DNA of 64,000 nucleotides from Bacillota bacterium. Its GTDB lineage: Bacteria; Bacillota; Clostridia; Lachnospirales; Lachnospiraceae. Below, in pieces: positions 17,805 through 25,439 of this stretch. The notes beneath the pieces were generated by a model. The model searched no databases. It had not been told where the DNA came from and saw nothing but the letters and a program-made list of their open reading frames with translations. Numbering within the stretch: position 1 is the stretch's first letter; every line of letters starts with the position of its first letter. The DNA lies in assembly GCA_023408815.1 (NCBI GenBank), contig JAEYJO010000041.1, positions 1-64,000 on the forward strand, in the 5' to 3' direction. The translations under genes and the position numbers were made by a program.

Positions 17805-17835
17805 TCTTATATTCATCCTTTCGTTAAGCCGCAAT

Positions 17836-18993
17836 TCATGATTCACCCTCAACCGGCTCATAGAAAATATCCAATATCATTTCATACAAGGCATCCTCAT
17901 CAATGTAATATTCTTCAAATTTTTCTCCCTGTACCGTCTCTCCCTTTAGAAAATAGAACTGCTCTGTATTAAAGCTGTATTCTATCGCAATAGAAGCCAG
18001 ATAAGCCACTTCATCTATTGTGACATTCGTTACCATCTGAGACTCAACTGCTCCGTAGAGCTTAACAGGAATCGAGATATCCTTTTTCGTCGCCTCTTTC
18101 ACACTGCTTATAACTTCTTCCAGAAATTGCTTCTGCCTCTTAAGTCTCATATCAGAAGAACCGGCTATATTAATATCCCGGTATCGCACATAGGAATATC
18201 CCTGCCTGCCATCCAGATGAATTTGCTCTCCGGCTTTGGCAACATAGGCTCCTCCATCCTCGGGGAAGTAAGACCTTACGTCCTCGAGCGCCGTCAGCTC
18301 AATTCCTCCGAGCATATCGGTAAGCGGTACTACCGCACTCATATTTATCGCACAATATCCATGTATCGGAAGATTGTAGAATAACTTTTTGACCGCATCC
18401 AGCTGATATTCACAGCTTTCCTCCATGCCATTGCCGAATCCGTGCTGTACCGCAATCTGAGCCGTGACCGTAGTCATATAAGCTCCATCATCATTGTACA
18501 AGTCTACATCCGTCATCGTGTTGCGGTTAATGCCTATTACTTTTATTGATTTATCATGAGGATTCAGCACCAGCAAAAACAATGCATCGGCCTGCCCTCC
18601 GCTCGTTCCTTCCGCCACCTCTTCCACGTCATCATTTTTATCGATTCCCATAAACAAGAAAGTCATGATATCCTCATTGTAGGCATAGGTCTTATCCTTG
18701 TACCTGACCCAGCCCTCCTGCCAACGCGGCTCCTCCTCCATCGCTGCATTTGTCTCCTCGGTCAGCAGCTGTGGTGCTTTCGCCGCCGTTTTCCCCTTCA
18801 GATTGGCCTTTCCGATTGCTTTTACCATTTGGAAGGACGCCAGTATGATTCCAACGAATACGACCAGGCCAATCACTGTGGCAAGCAGTATTCGGTTCCT
18901 CTTTTTCTTTCTGCGTTTTTCTATATTTTCCGGATTCAAAAGCAGCTCTTTTTCAAGATTTGCCTCTTTATCCCTTATTTTCTTCCTGTTCAT
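17836..18993 (-). CDS. LytR-CpsA-Psr (LCP) family glycopolymer transferase
   Basis: The 385-residue protein has a charged cytoplasmic N terminus, one membrane segment (about 35-57) and an extracellular LCP domain with LFMGIDKND, GQADALFLLVLNP, VIGINRNTMTDV (phosphate-binding Arg), VQHGFGNG, DMLGGIELT and SYVRYRDINIAGSSDMRLKR. LCP proteins move undecaprenyl-linked polymers onto peptidoglycan, so this gene would anchor the capsule made by the locus. The LCP gene is embedded among surface-protein genes rather than at the start of the operon. Confidence 0.92.
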   Translation of the reverse strand: MNRKKIRDKEANLEKELLLNPENIEKRRKKKRNRILLATVIGLVVFVGIILASFQMVKAIGKANLKGKTAAKAPQLLTEETNAAMEEEPRWQEGWVRYKDKTYAYNEDIMTFLFMGIDKNDDVEEVAEGTSGGQADALFLLVLNPHDKSIKVIGINRNTMTDVDLYNDDGAYMTTVTAQIAVQHGFGNGMEESCEYQLDAVKKLFYNLPIHGYCAINMSAVVPLTDMLGGIELTALEDVRSYFPEDGGAYVAKAGEQIHLDGRQGYSYVRYRDINIAGSSDMRLKRQKQFLEEVISSVKEATKKDISIPVKLYGAVESQMVTNVTIDEVAYLASIAIEYSFNTEQFYFLKGETVQGEKFEEYYIDEDALYEMILDIFYEPVEGES

Positions 18994-19023
18994 CGATGTA
19001 CTCCAGCCCTCATATATTTCCGT

Positions 19024-19893
19024 CTATTTTACATGTATCGTCACCGTTACTGGCTTTGATGTGTTCTTATTAGAATCTGTCACAGTGAGCGACACCTTGT
19101 AATCCCCCGGTGTATTAATATCGTATTTGCTTACATTAAGACTGCTGAATAAGGTTCCGTAATCGTCGGTATCGTCCGTCAGGGAACCGATGATATCCAC
19201 CCATGCCGGCGTTACTCCTGACTTGGTATTTACTTCCGATGCCTTCAGCGTTATGACCGGAGCTGCTCCAACCACCTTATTTTCCGTATTCCTGGTATTC
19301 TCATCCTGTGCGGCAGCCTCACCGTCATCTGCAGGTTCTTCCTCAGCATCCTCCTGCTCCGAAGAGCTCTCCTGTTCCTCTTCCTCGGCAGCCTCCTCCT
19401 CTTCATTTGTTTCCTTTGCCGCTTCGTCTTCCTGTGCGTCCTTCGCACCGGTTTCCTCTGAATCGTTCTCCTTGTCCGTTTCCGACTGTACCTGTGCGTC
19501 CCCTTGCGATAGCTGTTCGTCGCCCTGTACCGGAACCGCCTCTGGCTCTGCTTCCTCAGCGGCAAAGGAGGCCGGAAATACTCTCGAGGTTTTTACTACA
19601 TTTCCCGCCGCATCGCTTACCGCATAAAATACAACAACAGCACTCTCTTTTTCATTTTTGATTATTTTCTCGATGACGATACGATCCGTTACATCCCCGT
19701 CCCTCGCATCCGAAGCGGTAATCCCCTCCATAAGCTCCGCATCCTTCGTGTCCTGCTTGTACACCAGCTCGCTGATTAGAAATTTGAACTCCGGACCCGT
19801 TCTGTCCATCCGCAGCCAGACAACCGCGCATACGATTACTAAAGCAATATTCAAAATAGTGATAATAACAGCAATCTGTTTACTGTGTCTCAT
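19024..19893 (-). CDS. Membrane-anchored Ig-like (DUF5011-type) protein with acidic linker
   Basis: The 289-residue protein has one N-terminal membrane segment (about 7-28) acting as anchor, an Ig-like domain (about 30-110) with the typical GITASDARDGDVTDRI and AVSDAAGNVVKTSR, a linker of about 95 residues made almost only of Glu, Asp, Ala, Gln and Ser, and a second Ig-like domain (about 207-289) ending DYKVSLTVTDSNKNTSKPV. No catalytic motif is seen. It lies 37 nt downstream of cpsD and 30 nt upstream of the LCP gene. A structural role at the polysaccharide export or anchoring site is inferred. Confidence 0.8.
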   Translation of the reverse strand: MRHSKQIAVIITILNIALVIVCAVVWLRMDRTGPEFKFLISELVYKQDTKDAELMEGITASDARDGDVTDRIVIEKIIKNEKESAVVVFYAVSDAAGNVVKTSRVFPASFAAEEAEPEAVPVQGDEQLSQGDAQVQSETDKENDSEETGAKDAQEDEAAKETNEEEEAAEEEEQESSSEQEDAEEEPADDGEAAAQDENTRNTENKVVGAAPVITLKASEVNTKSGVTPAWVDIIGSLTDDTDDYGTLFSSLNVSKYDINTPGDYKVSLTVTDSNKNTSKPVTVTIHVK

Positions 19894-19930
19894 GCCCTAC
19901 CTCTTTCCTATGTTTTTCCTTTGGCTGCGG

Positions 19931-20701
19931 CTATTCTATTTCCTCAATATCATCAACTTCATTGATATCCTCTCTATCCAATACCGATTTCGTAATCCCT
20001 TCGGCTTCCTCTCCGTATTTGCCGTAATACTTGCCATAGTACTTCCCATAGCTGCCGTAATAGCCTTTTCCGTCCATATCTACTTTGTTAAGTACCACTC
20101 CGAGTATTCTGCTGCCGGTCATATCCAGCTGTTCCCTGACCTTTTGTACGAACTTATAGCTCACCGCATTGCTTTCCACCACAAGTACCGTTCCGTCGCA
20201 CTGCCTGGCACATACCGCGGCATCTATCACGCTGCCCAAAGGCGGTGTATCGATGATGACATAGTCAAAGGTCTTTCTCAAACTGTTCAGAATAGCTGCA
20301 AAGCGTTCTCCGCCCAGCAGCTCGCTGGGATTGGGAGGAACAGGCCCCGAAAAGGTTATGTACAGATTCGGGATATTGGTCATACAGATAACATCCGTAT
20401 AGGTTGCCTTTCCTATCAGGCAATGCGTCAGCCCCTTCCTCACCGCTCCGGTCTTATATCTTCCTACCAGCACCGACTTACGCATATCGGCATCAATCAG
20501 CATGGTCTTATTCCCCGCCTCCGCAAAGGCCTTTGCCATTTCCATCGCCACACTGGATTTGCCTTCATTAGGAGTGCAGCTGGTAATGGTTATTACTTTC
20601 ATGTCTTCACCGCAGAATTCTATATTACTGCGAAGTGTCTTATAGGCTTCTCTCTGCCTGTAACTATCCGACTGGCCAAATTGTAATCTTACCTCTTGCA
20701 T
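19931..20701 (-). CDS. cpsD: CpsD-type bacterial tyrosine kinase
   Basis: The 256-residue BY-kinase has Walker A (CTPNEGKSSVAMEMA), Walker A' (TMLIDADMRKS), Walker B (YVIIDTPPLGSVID) and a C-terminal tyrosine cluster (YYGSYGKYYGKYYGKYGEE) that would be autophosphorylated. Its start touches the last base of the cpsC stop; CpsC supplies the activating membrane domain. The phosphorylation cycle, with CpsB as phosphatase, controls polymer length and export. Confidence 0.95.
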   Translation of the reverse strand: MQEVRLQFGQSDSYRQREAYKTLRSNIEFCGEDMKVITITSCTPNEGKSSVAMEMAKAFAEAGNKTMLIDADMRKSVLVGRYKTGAVRKGLTHCLIGKATYTDVICMTNIPNLYITFSGPVPPNPSELLGGERFAAILNSLRKTFDYVIIDTPPLGSVIDAAVCARQCDGTVLVVESNAVSYKFVQKVREQLDMTGSRILGVVLNKVDMDGKGYYGSYGKYYGKYYGKYGEEAEGITKSVLDREDINEVDDIEEIE

Positions 20702-21429
20702 TATCTCGTTTTCCTTTTCTGCTTTTTCTTTTTTCCTGTTCCGTCTGTCGTAAGAGGAATCAGTGCCAAAGTACTAAGGCCCAGGTACTTTTCCACATCC
20801 TCGGAGGATTTAATCGTATCATCCATCAGATACCTCACAAGAATAACTGCACACATGGCAAAAAGACCAATCATCCCGCCGATCATGGTCCACCGGATAC
20901 TGTCCGGACCTGCTTTTTCGGTAGGCATATTGGCCGTCTCCACTACATTTACCGCCTCAATATCCATTACATTCTGAATATGCTCACTGGCCACCTCACG
21001 AATACAGTTCGCTATGTTCATTGCGGACGCAGGGTCATTGTCTACGACTGTAATAGCCACTACACGTGTATCGCTTGGTGTAGTAACGGTAACCATATTA
21101 AGAAGGCTGTCATAGCTTATATTCAAAGACAGCTTTTGTATAACCTCCTCCAACACGTATCTGCTGGTAATCAGCTCCGCATAATCCTTCGTAAGTTGTG
21201 TTCCCAGCTGCACGTCACTATAAGTGACTGCCGCACTTTCCGATTTGTTAAGAATATAAATCTTCGTCATGGATTCATAGGTCGGTTCCATAATGAACCT
21301 GCTGAGGATAAAACAAACAAGCGCGGCAAAAACGCCTATGCTTATCAGCAGACCAATATGTCTCCATATCTCGCCTGCCACCTCCAGCAAGTCAATCTCT
21401 ATCGTATCGTTCTCATTTCGCTTTTCCAT
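20701..21429 (-). CDS. cpsC: Chain-length regulator, Wzz/CapA family
   Basis: The 242-residue protein has two membrane segments (about 31-50 and 175-195) around an extracytoplasmic Wzz domain (EPTYESMTKIYILNKSE, ASAMNIANCIREVA). Its C terminus is Lys/Arg-rich (TGKKKKQKRKT). It is the membrane activator of the CpsD kinase, replacing the fused form found in Proteobacteria. It lies 21 nt after cpsB. Confidence 0.92.
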   Translation of the reverse strand: MEKRNENDTIEIDLLEVAGEIWRHIGLLISIGVFAALVCFILSRFIMEPTYESMTKIYILNKSESAAVTYSDVQLGTQLTKDYAELITSRYVLEEVIQKLSLNISYDSLLNMVTVTTPSDTRVVAITVVDNDPASAMNIANCIREVASEHIQNVMDIEAVNVVETANMPTEKAGPDSIRWTMIGGMIGLFAMCAVILVRYLMDDTIKSSEDVEKYLGLSTLALIPLTTDGTGKKKKQKRKTR

Positions 21430-21450
21430 TCCGGCTTCTCCTGATGTATC

Positions 21451-22200
21451 TTAAATATATTCGTTCGCGATAATTTTCGAGGGATTTGTATATAAAAGCC
21501 TCATCATATAATCGCTTCCATATTTCCTGCTTATATATCTGGCACAGTCTTTCAAAGCCGGCCCTCTGCTGTCCGTATTATGGGCGTCTGATGCCACAAA
21601 GTGCACCAGTCTGCTCTTGAGAAGCCGTCTGGTAAAGCTCTTTGTCTGATAACCCGCATCGCCCATAATGCTTCCTGCATTTATCTGTATATAACAGCCC
21701 ATTTCAATCAAGTCCTCAACAGAATCCGTATCGGAAAGCAACTTCCTGTACCGTTCCACATGGGCTACTATCGGACGATAGCCTCCGGATAACAGTTGAT
21801 ACAGCCCGTTTCGTATATAATCTAATTCATCCGCCGGACCAAATTCCACCAATACATAGGCGGAATCCGCCAGACAAAGCACCTTCTTTTTCTCCAGCTC
21901 CGTCAGCGCCTCACTGTGATAATACAGCTCATTGCCGCTGTAAAGCTTTATCTTCAGACCGCTCTCTCGTATCTTTTCGCGAAGTCTGTCCATCAATGTC
22001 TGTACCTTCACGGGTGTCGCATTGTGATGCACCGGCTTATAATGAGGCGTCAGGATAATCTGCCCGGTTCCGTTATCGCCGGCAATCTGCAGCATCTTCA
22101 TGCTCATCTCTTCATTCTGCGCCCCGTCATCTATCCCATAGAGAATATGTGAATGGATATCTATAAATCCTTTTAATGTCTCTTCTTTTTCTTTGTTCAC
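21451..22200 (-). CDS. cpsB: CpsB/YwqE-type PHP-family tyrosine phosphatase
   Basis: The 249-residue metal-dependent phosphatase carries the PHP motifs DIHSHILYGIDDGA, ILTPHYKP, HVERYRKL and FVASDAHNT. It dephosphorylates the CpsD tyrosine tail. The start is GTG at 22200 with AAAGGGG about 11 nt upstream. It is the first gene of the polysaccharide operon, about 60 bp from the consensus promoter and operator array. Confidence 0.93.
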   Translation of the reverse strand: MNKEKEETLKGFIDIHSHILYGIDDGAQNEEMSMKMLQIAGDNGTGQIILTPHYKPVHHNATPVKVQTLMDRLREKIRESGLKIKLYSGNELYYHSEALTELEKKKVLCLADSAYVLVEFGPADELDYIRNGLYQLLSGGYRPIVAHVERYRKLLSDTDSVEDLIEMGCYIQINAGSIMGDAGYQTKSFTRRLLKSRLVHFVASDAHNTDSRGPALKDCARYISRKYGSDYMMRLLYTNPSKIIANEYI

Positions 22201-22227
22201 ACTACATCATCCCCTTTATCATCTCCG

Positions 22228-22284
22228 GTTTTAAACGTATGAAAAATATACGTTTAAAACATACTTATTATATACGCTTAAAAC
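22228..22284. promoter_or_regulatory. Three-half-site operator between cpsB and the XRE gene
   Basis: GTTTTAAACGTAT (22228-22240) and its exact reverse complement ATACGTTTAAAAC (22248-22260) form a perfect 13-bp inverted repeat with a 7-bp spacer. A third copy, ATACGCTTAAAAC (22272-22284, one mismatch), starts 24 bp after the second. The palindrome covers the predicted transcription start of the cps operon and the third copy lies between -35 and -10. The divergent XRE-type protein is the obvious candidate ligand. Confidence 0.75.
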
Positions 22285-22296
22285 TGGTATTGTCAA
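22267..22296 (-). promoter_or_regulatory. Sigma-A promoter of the polysaccharide operon
   Basis: On the minus strand TTGACA (22291-22296) and TATAAT (22267-22272) are both perfect consensus hexamers, separated by 18 bp. Transcription would start near 22260, inside the operator palindrome, about 60 nt upstream of the cpsB GTG. Confidence 0.85.
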
Positions 22297-22390
22297 CCCA
22301 ACAATAACTGCATAATAAATTGAAAGATATGGTACGATTTGGTAATTTTTTACAAGAGGCAATTTAATTGAACATGGAGGTATTGTTCTC

Positions 22391-22774
22391 ATGAAGAAGA
22401 CTTACAACAGATTAGCTGCCGGGGACAGGCTTCGCCTCAAGCGTGTTCTTTTAGGCATTACTCAGGATGAAATGGCCGAAAAAATTAATCGTGCCACTAA
22501 ATACTATGCAGATATCGAAAGAGGAAATTGTGGAATGTCTATTGAAACATTGCTTTCTCTTTCCGAAGTACTGGATATGCCTTTGGACTATATTTTATTG
22601 GGAAAAACCGATTCAAAGGAAGAAGGCGTTCACACAGAAGAAGTCCTTGCTGTTATAAATCTTTTAGACCATTGCGATAAAAGAAAAAGAAGATATGCTC
22701 TAAGAATGTTAAAGCTATTTTTAATTGCTTGTGATAACGGCTATAATGGCAAAGAAGAAGGAGTGTCAGATTAA
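22391..22774 (+). CDS. XRE-family transcriptional regulator, divergent from cps operon
   Basis: The 127-residue protein has an N-terminal helix-turn-helix (about 10-70: LAAGDRLRLKRVLLGITQDE, KYYADIERGNCGMSIETLLS, LDMPLDYILLG) and a Lys/Arg-rich C-terminal helix pair (KRKRRYALRMLKLFLIA). GGAGG lies 10 nt before the ATG. It diverges from cpsB across an operator-like inverted repeat over the cps promoter, so it is the likely local repressor and may autoregulate. Its 3' end overlaps the convergent kinase gene by 9 bp. Confidence 0.9.
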   Translation: MKKTYNRLAAGDRLRLKRVLLGITQDEMAEKINRATKYYADIERGNCGMSIETLLSLSEVLDMPLDYILLGKTDSKEEGVHTEEVLAVINLLDHCDKRKRRYALRMLKLFLIACDNGYNGKEEGVSD

Positions 22775-23359
22775 CACTCCTTCTTCCTTGTCCGTATGAA
22801 ATACCAGATGACTCCTCTGGTATATTTTAAACTTCTCCAAATACGCGTCTTCCTTCGGAATCCATTCCTCTTCAAAACGCTTCAGCATTTTTTCACCGTT
22901 TCTTTGCAAAATACGCCTTCGCTGCTCCTCCTTTCCAATATCCAAGGCAATCTTCAAATCATAAATCCGTCCAAAAAAGGGATGCATACTATAAGAACCT
23001 TCTATGATATTAATCTGCTGGGGCATGATGATCATTCCATTTCCTATAATTTGCTTTTTACAGTCAAAGGCTCTGTATATGATAGTTTCTCCCCGGCGTA
23101 CCTCCTGGAGGATCTTACCGAAGCGCTCATAATCCACATTTCCGCCTATCTCCGCAAGTCGTGCTTCGGTTCGCTGCTGAGGACGCAGGAAAAAATCGTC
23201 CATATGCAGCATATTCCCGCCAAACTCCTCATGAAGTCCGGCGGCGAGAGTACTCTTCCCGCTGCCGCTTTTTCCGTCTATTGCTATGAGAATAGTACCG
23301 CCCGGATTTTCATTTTTGATTTTTGTTATTGCCTCTTTTGTATCCCTTAATATTGACAT
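22766..23359 (-). CDS. Uridine-kinase-like P-loop kinase
   Basis: The 197-residue protein has a P-loop (AIDGKSGSGKSTLA), an HMDDFFL motif after it, IIEGSYSMHPFF and a lid-like QRRRILQRNG, which place it in the uridine kinase/phosphoribulokinase family. It lies one base after the ECF S-component gene, so it probably phosphorylates the nucleoside or vitamin imported by that transporter. The substrate cannot be named. It converges on and overlaps the XRE gene. Confidence 0.8.
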   Translation of the reverse strand: MSILRDTKEAITKIKNENPGGTILIAIDGKSGSGKSTLAAGLHEEFGGNMLHMDDFFLRPQQRTEARLAEIGGNVDYERFGKILQEVRRGETIIYRAFDCKKQIIGNGMIIMPQQINIIEGSYSMHPFFGRIYDLKIALDIGKEEQRRRILQRNGEKMLKRFEEEWIPKEDAYLEKFKIYQRSHLVFHTDKEEGVLI

Positions 23360-23360
23360 A

Positions 23361-23888
23361 TTACTCCATAACCTTCGATTTTCTAAATATGATGATAAGA
23401 AGGGGAATCAGAACGAGCTGTAAAATAATACCCGGTATCGCATTAACGAACATACCCGCCATAAACATCTGCACGGAATAGCCGCTTCCCTCTATACCAT
23501 ATAATACCACATTTACCGCTCCTGCGACAATACGTCCAATAATCATTGCTGCAATTAAAGCTATGTATATCATGCTGTTCTTCTTAGGCAGCCTATTATA
23601 TAAAAAACCTGTCACAAAGCCATAAACCGCCAGCTCGAAAGCCATGGAAACCGCTACCGGAAACATGGGCGGCATACCGAACAGCACGCTTCTAAGAAGC
23701 GGTACGATAAATCCTACCGCAAGTCCGTACGGTCCTCCGCAGATAAAGCCGCAAAGAAGTACCGGCAGATGCATGGGAAGCAGCATACTTCCAATACTTT
23801 GAATTTGTCCCGTCAAAAAAGGAAGTACCACTCCCAGCGCAATAAACAGTCCTGACCACACTACCTTGTAAGTTCTCGATTTTTTCAT
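23361..23888 (-). CDS. ECF transporter substrate-binding (S) component
   Basis: The start at 23888 (KKSRTYKVVWSGLFIALG) is used; AAAGG lies about 8 nt upstream. The 175-residue membrane protein has about six segments and a conserved-looking core (LLPMHLPVLLCGFICGGPYG, PLLRSVLFGMPPMFPVA, MAFELAVYG) typical of Clostridia S components. It would work with an energising module encoded elsewhere. The downstream kinase hints at metabolic trapping of a nucleoside-like or vitamin substrate. A long leader with a terminator precedes it. Confidence 0.85.
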   Translation of the reverse strand: MKKSRTYKVVWSGLFIALGVVLPFLTGQIQSIGSMLLPMHLPVLLCGFICGGPYGLAVGFIVPLLRSVLFGMPPMFPVAVSMAFELAVYGFVTGFLYNRLPKKNSMIYIALIAAMIIGRIVAGAVNVVLYGIEGSGYSVQMFMAGMFVNAIPGIILQLVLIPLLIIIFRKSKVME

Positions 23889-24051
23889 TTTAATAACCTT
23901 TCCTTTCTCATAAATCAAAAAAGTACCAAAAAGATAGCGTTCTTCCGAATGCTCATACCTTCCTGGTACTTGTTTACTAAAAATAAATCCTTTATAATTT
24001 CTTCAATAATCCTGCACTTCTGTGCAAACGGAGGCTTCTGCCATCCGACTA
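23889..24051 (-). promoter_or_regulatory. Structured leader of the ECF gene (riboswitch or attenuator candidate)
   Basis: About 160 nt lie between the predicted transcription start and the ATG. On the minus strand come a hairpin CGGA-T-GGC/AGAA/GCC-TCCG (24047-24029), a second hairpin TGCAC/AGAA/GTGCA (24026-24013), an AT-rich linker, then a long hairpin with a T-run (23971-23917). The layout is that of a ligand-controlled attenuator. I could not match it to TPP, THF, preQ1 or T-box consensus elements. Confidence 0.5.
23917..23971 (-). terminator. Attenuator-like terminator in the ECF leader
   Basis: AAGTACCA (23971-23964) pairs with TGGTACTT (23928-23921), with an inner imperfect stem capped by GGAA, and TTTTTT follows. 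It ends about 30 nt before the ECF start codon, so it would block expression unless an alternative fold forms. Confidence 0.7.
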
Positions 24052-24057
24052 ATAATC

Positions 24058-24087
24058 AGTATAGCAAACACTATTCTTTCTTGTCAA
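24058..24087 (-). promoter_or_regulatory. Sigma-A promoter of the ECF leader
   Basis: TTGACA (24082-24087) and TATACT (24058-24063) are separated by 18 bp on the minus strand. The -35 lies about 20 bp after the sigG stop codon, so the ECF operon has its own start. Confidence 0.7.
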
Positions 24088-24105
24088 TACTCCGACCTTT
24101 GGATG

Positions 24106-24885
24106 TCATGCCGTCAAATAATTTTTCATAATGCGCAGCGCATTTTTTTCCAGCCTCGACACTTGCGCCTGCGAAATGCCTATCATGTCCGCTACTTCCA
24201 TTTGTGTCTTTCCTTCGAAAAAGCGCAGGCTGATAATTTCATTCTCCCTTTCTCCCAGCCTTTTCATCGCTTCACTTAAGGACAGATGCTCGACCCAGGT
24301 CTCCTCTTTATTTTTTTTATCGCTGATCTGATCCATCACATAAAGAGTATCTCCTCCATCAGTAAAGATAGGATCGTATAGACTCATCGGATTTTGTATG
24401 GCATCCAGAGCATAGACAATATCCTCCTTCGATACTCCGATTTCCGAGGCGATTTCATTGATGGTCGGTTCCTTTAGATTTCTTTTGGTCAGATTTTCTT
24501 TCGCATAAATTGCCTTGTAGGCCGTATCCTTCAAAGAACGACTGACCCTTATCGAATTGTTGTCCCGAAGAAAACGCCTTATTTCTCCTATAATCATGGG
24601 AACCGCATAGGTGGAAAACTTCACGTTTAAAGAAGAATCGAAATTGTCAATTGCCTTAATCAGCCCGATACAGCCGATTTGAAATAAATCGTCCACATTC
24701 TCATTACTGGAAGAAAATCTTTTGATTACGCTTAACACCAGGCGAAGATTCCCTTCGATATACTGCTCTCTCGCCTCTTTATCACCTTCCTCAATTCTGG
24801 AGAACAAAGCTTCTTTTTCCGCATTCTTGAGGAGAGGCAGCTTCGACGTATTCACTCCGCATATTTCCACTTTTCCTTGTATCAT
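24106..24885 (-). CDS. sigG: Sporulation sigma factor sigma-G
   Basis: The start at 24885 has GGAGG 7 nt upstream and gives the conserved N terminus MIQGKVEICGVNTSKLPLL. The 259-residue protein has sigma-70 regions 2 (DDLFQIGCIGLIKAIDNFD, KFSTYAVPMIIGEI), 3 and 4 (LSEAMKRLGERENEIISLRF, QAQVSRLEKNALRIMK). Sigma-G runs late forespore transcription. It follows spoIIGA-sigE in the standard order, with the plus-strand ymxH between. The 188-bp divergent gap holds a GTGAATC/GATTCAC inverted repeat (24946-24971) that may be regulatory. Confidence 0.95.
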   Translation of the reverse strand: MIQGKVEICGVNTSKLPLLKNAEKEALFSRIEEGDKEAREQYIEGNLRLVLSVIKRFSSSNENVDDLFQIGCIGLIKAIDNFDSSLNVKFSTYAVPMIIGEIRRFLRDNNSIRVSRSLKDTAYKAIYAKENLTKRNLKEPTINEIASEIGVSKEDIVYALDAIQNPMSLYDPIFTDGGDTLYVMDQISDKKNKEETWVEHLSLSEAMKRLGERENEIISLRFFEGKTQMEVADMIGISQAQVSRLEKNALRIMKNYLTA

Positions 24886-25073
24886 TTTTACGCCTCCTGC
24901 ATTTATGATTGATTCAGACAAACACGCAACGCGGCCTTTCTGACTGTGAATCTATATATAAAATGATTCACAAAAAGAGATGAAATTATACATCGTCCGT
25001 CTAAACATTATAGTAACGAATCATTTTTTATATGCAGCATATACTATGGTAAGTATTGATAGGATGTGTTCAT

Positions 25074-25307
25074 ATGCTCTTTTCCGAACTAAAATGTAAA
25101 CAAGTCATCAACCTCAAGGACTGCAAATGTCTTGGGAGAGTCATCGATTTAGAATTCGAGGAATGTTCCGGGCAAATCTGTAAAATTATCGTATCGAACA
25201 ACAACAGGCTCTGCAATTGGTTTAACAATGAACCAGAATTCATAATCCTCTACAAGGATATTAAAAAAATCGGTCCCGACATCATCATTGTCGATATCGG
25301 TCATTAA
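25074..25307 (+). CDS. ymxH: YlmC/YmxH-family PRC-barrel protein
   Basis: The ATG at 25074 follows AGGATG and gives a 77-residue product, MLFSELKCKQVINLKDCKCLG, then a PRC-barrel core (GRVIDLEFEECSGQICKIIV, FIILYKDIKKIGPDIIIVDI). The family is conserved in spore formers and thought to be linked to sporulation, but its molecular role is undefined. It lies between sigG and sigE on the opposite strand, with a possible sporulation-type -10 (CATATACTA) upstream. Confidence 0.88.
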   Translation: MLFSELKCKQVINLKDCKCLGRVIDLEFEECSGQICKIIVSNNNRLCNWFNNEPEFIILYKDIKKIGPDIIIVDIGH

Positions 25308-25360
25308 TACCAATCGATTGACAAGGAAGTGTCAACGCAATAAATATCCCATATTTAAGA

Positions 25361-25410
25361 GGAGGTGTTAAGAATCATCCCGTTTCCGGCAACTTCTTCT
25401 CAACACCTCC
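25361..25410. terminator. Inverted repeat between convergent ymxH and sigE
   Basis: GGAGGTGTT (25361-25369) pairs with AACACCTCC (25402-25410), and AAGAA/TTCTT can extend the stem inside. It lies between the stops of two convergent genes. The flanking T-runs are weak on both strands, so termination is inferred mainly from position. Confidence 0.5.
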
Positions 25411-25439
25411 CTATATGAACCCCTTTTACTTACACTGCA

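Noticed and set aside
19190..19627. Ser/Ala-rich plus-strand frame
   Set aside because: It is the reverse reading of the Glu/Asp/Ala linker of the Ig-like protein.
19658..20686. 342-codon plus-strand frame opposite cpsD and the Ig-like gene
   Set aside because: The minus strand encodes a full BY-kinase with all motifs. The plus frame shows no domain, and its length follows from codon bias of the real gene.
24003..24044. 13-residue reading frame in the ECF leader, considered as an attenuation leader peptide
   Set aside because: There is no ribosome site upstream of its ATG and no run of a single amino acid that would suggest ribosome stalling.
23889..24051. T-box, TPP, THF or preQ1 riboswitch upstream of the ECF gene
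   Set aside because: No GGGTGGNACC T-box sequence, no CTGAGA/ACCTGA TPP core and no other consensus I know was found, so the class is left open.
25312..25325. 14-bp match ATCGATTGACAAGG to the palindrome at 54491
   Set aside because: Matches of this length are expected by chance in a 64-kb window.
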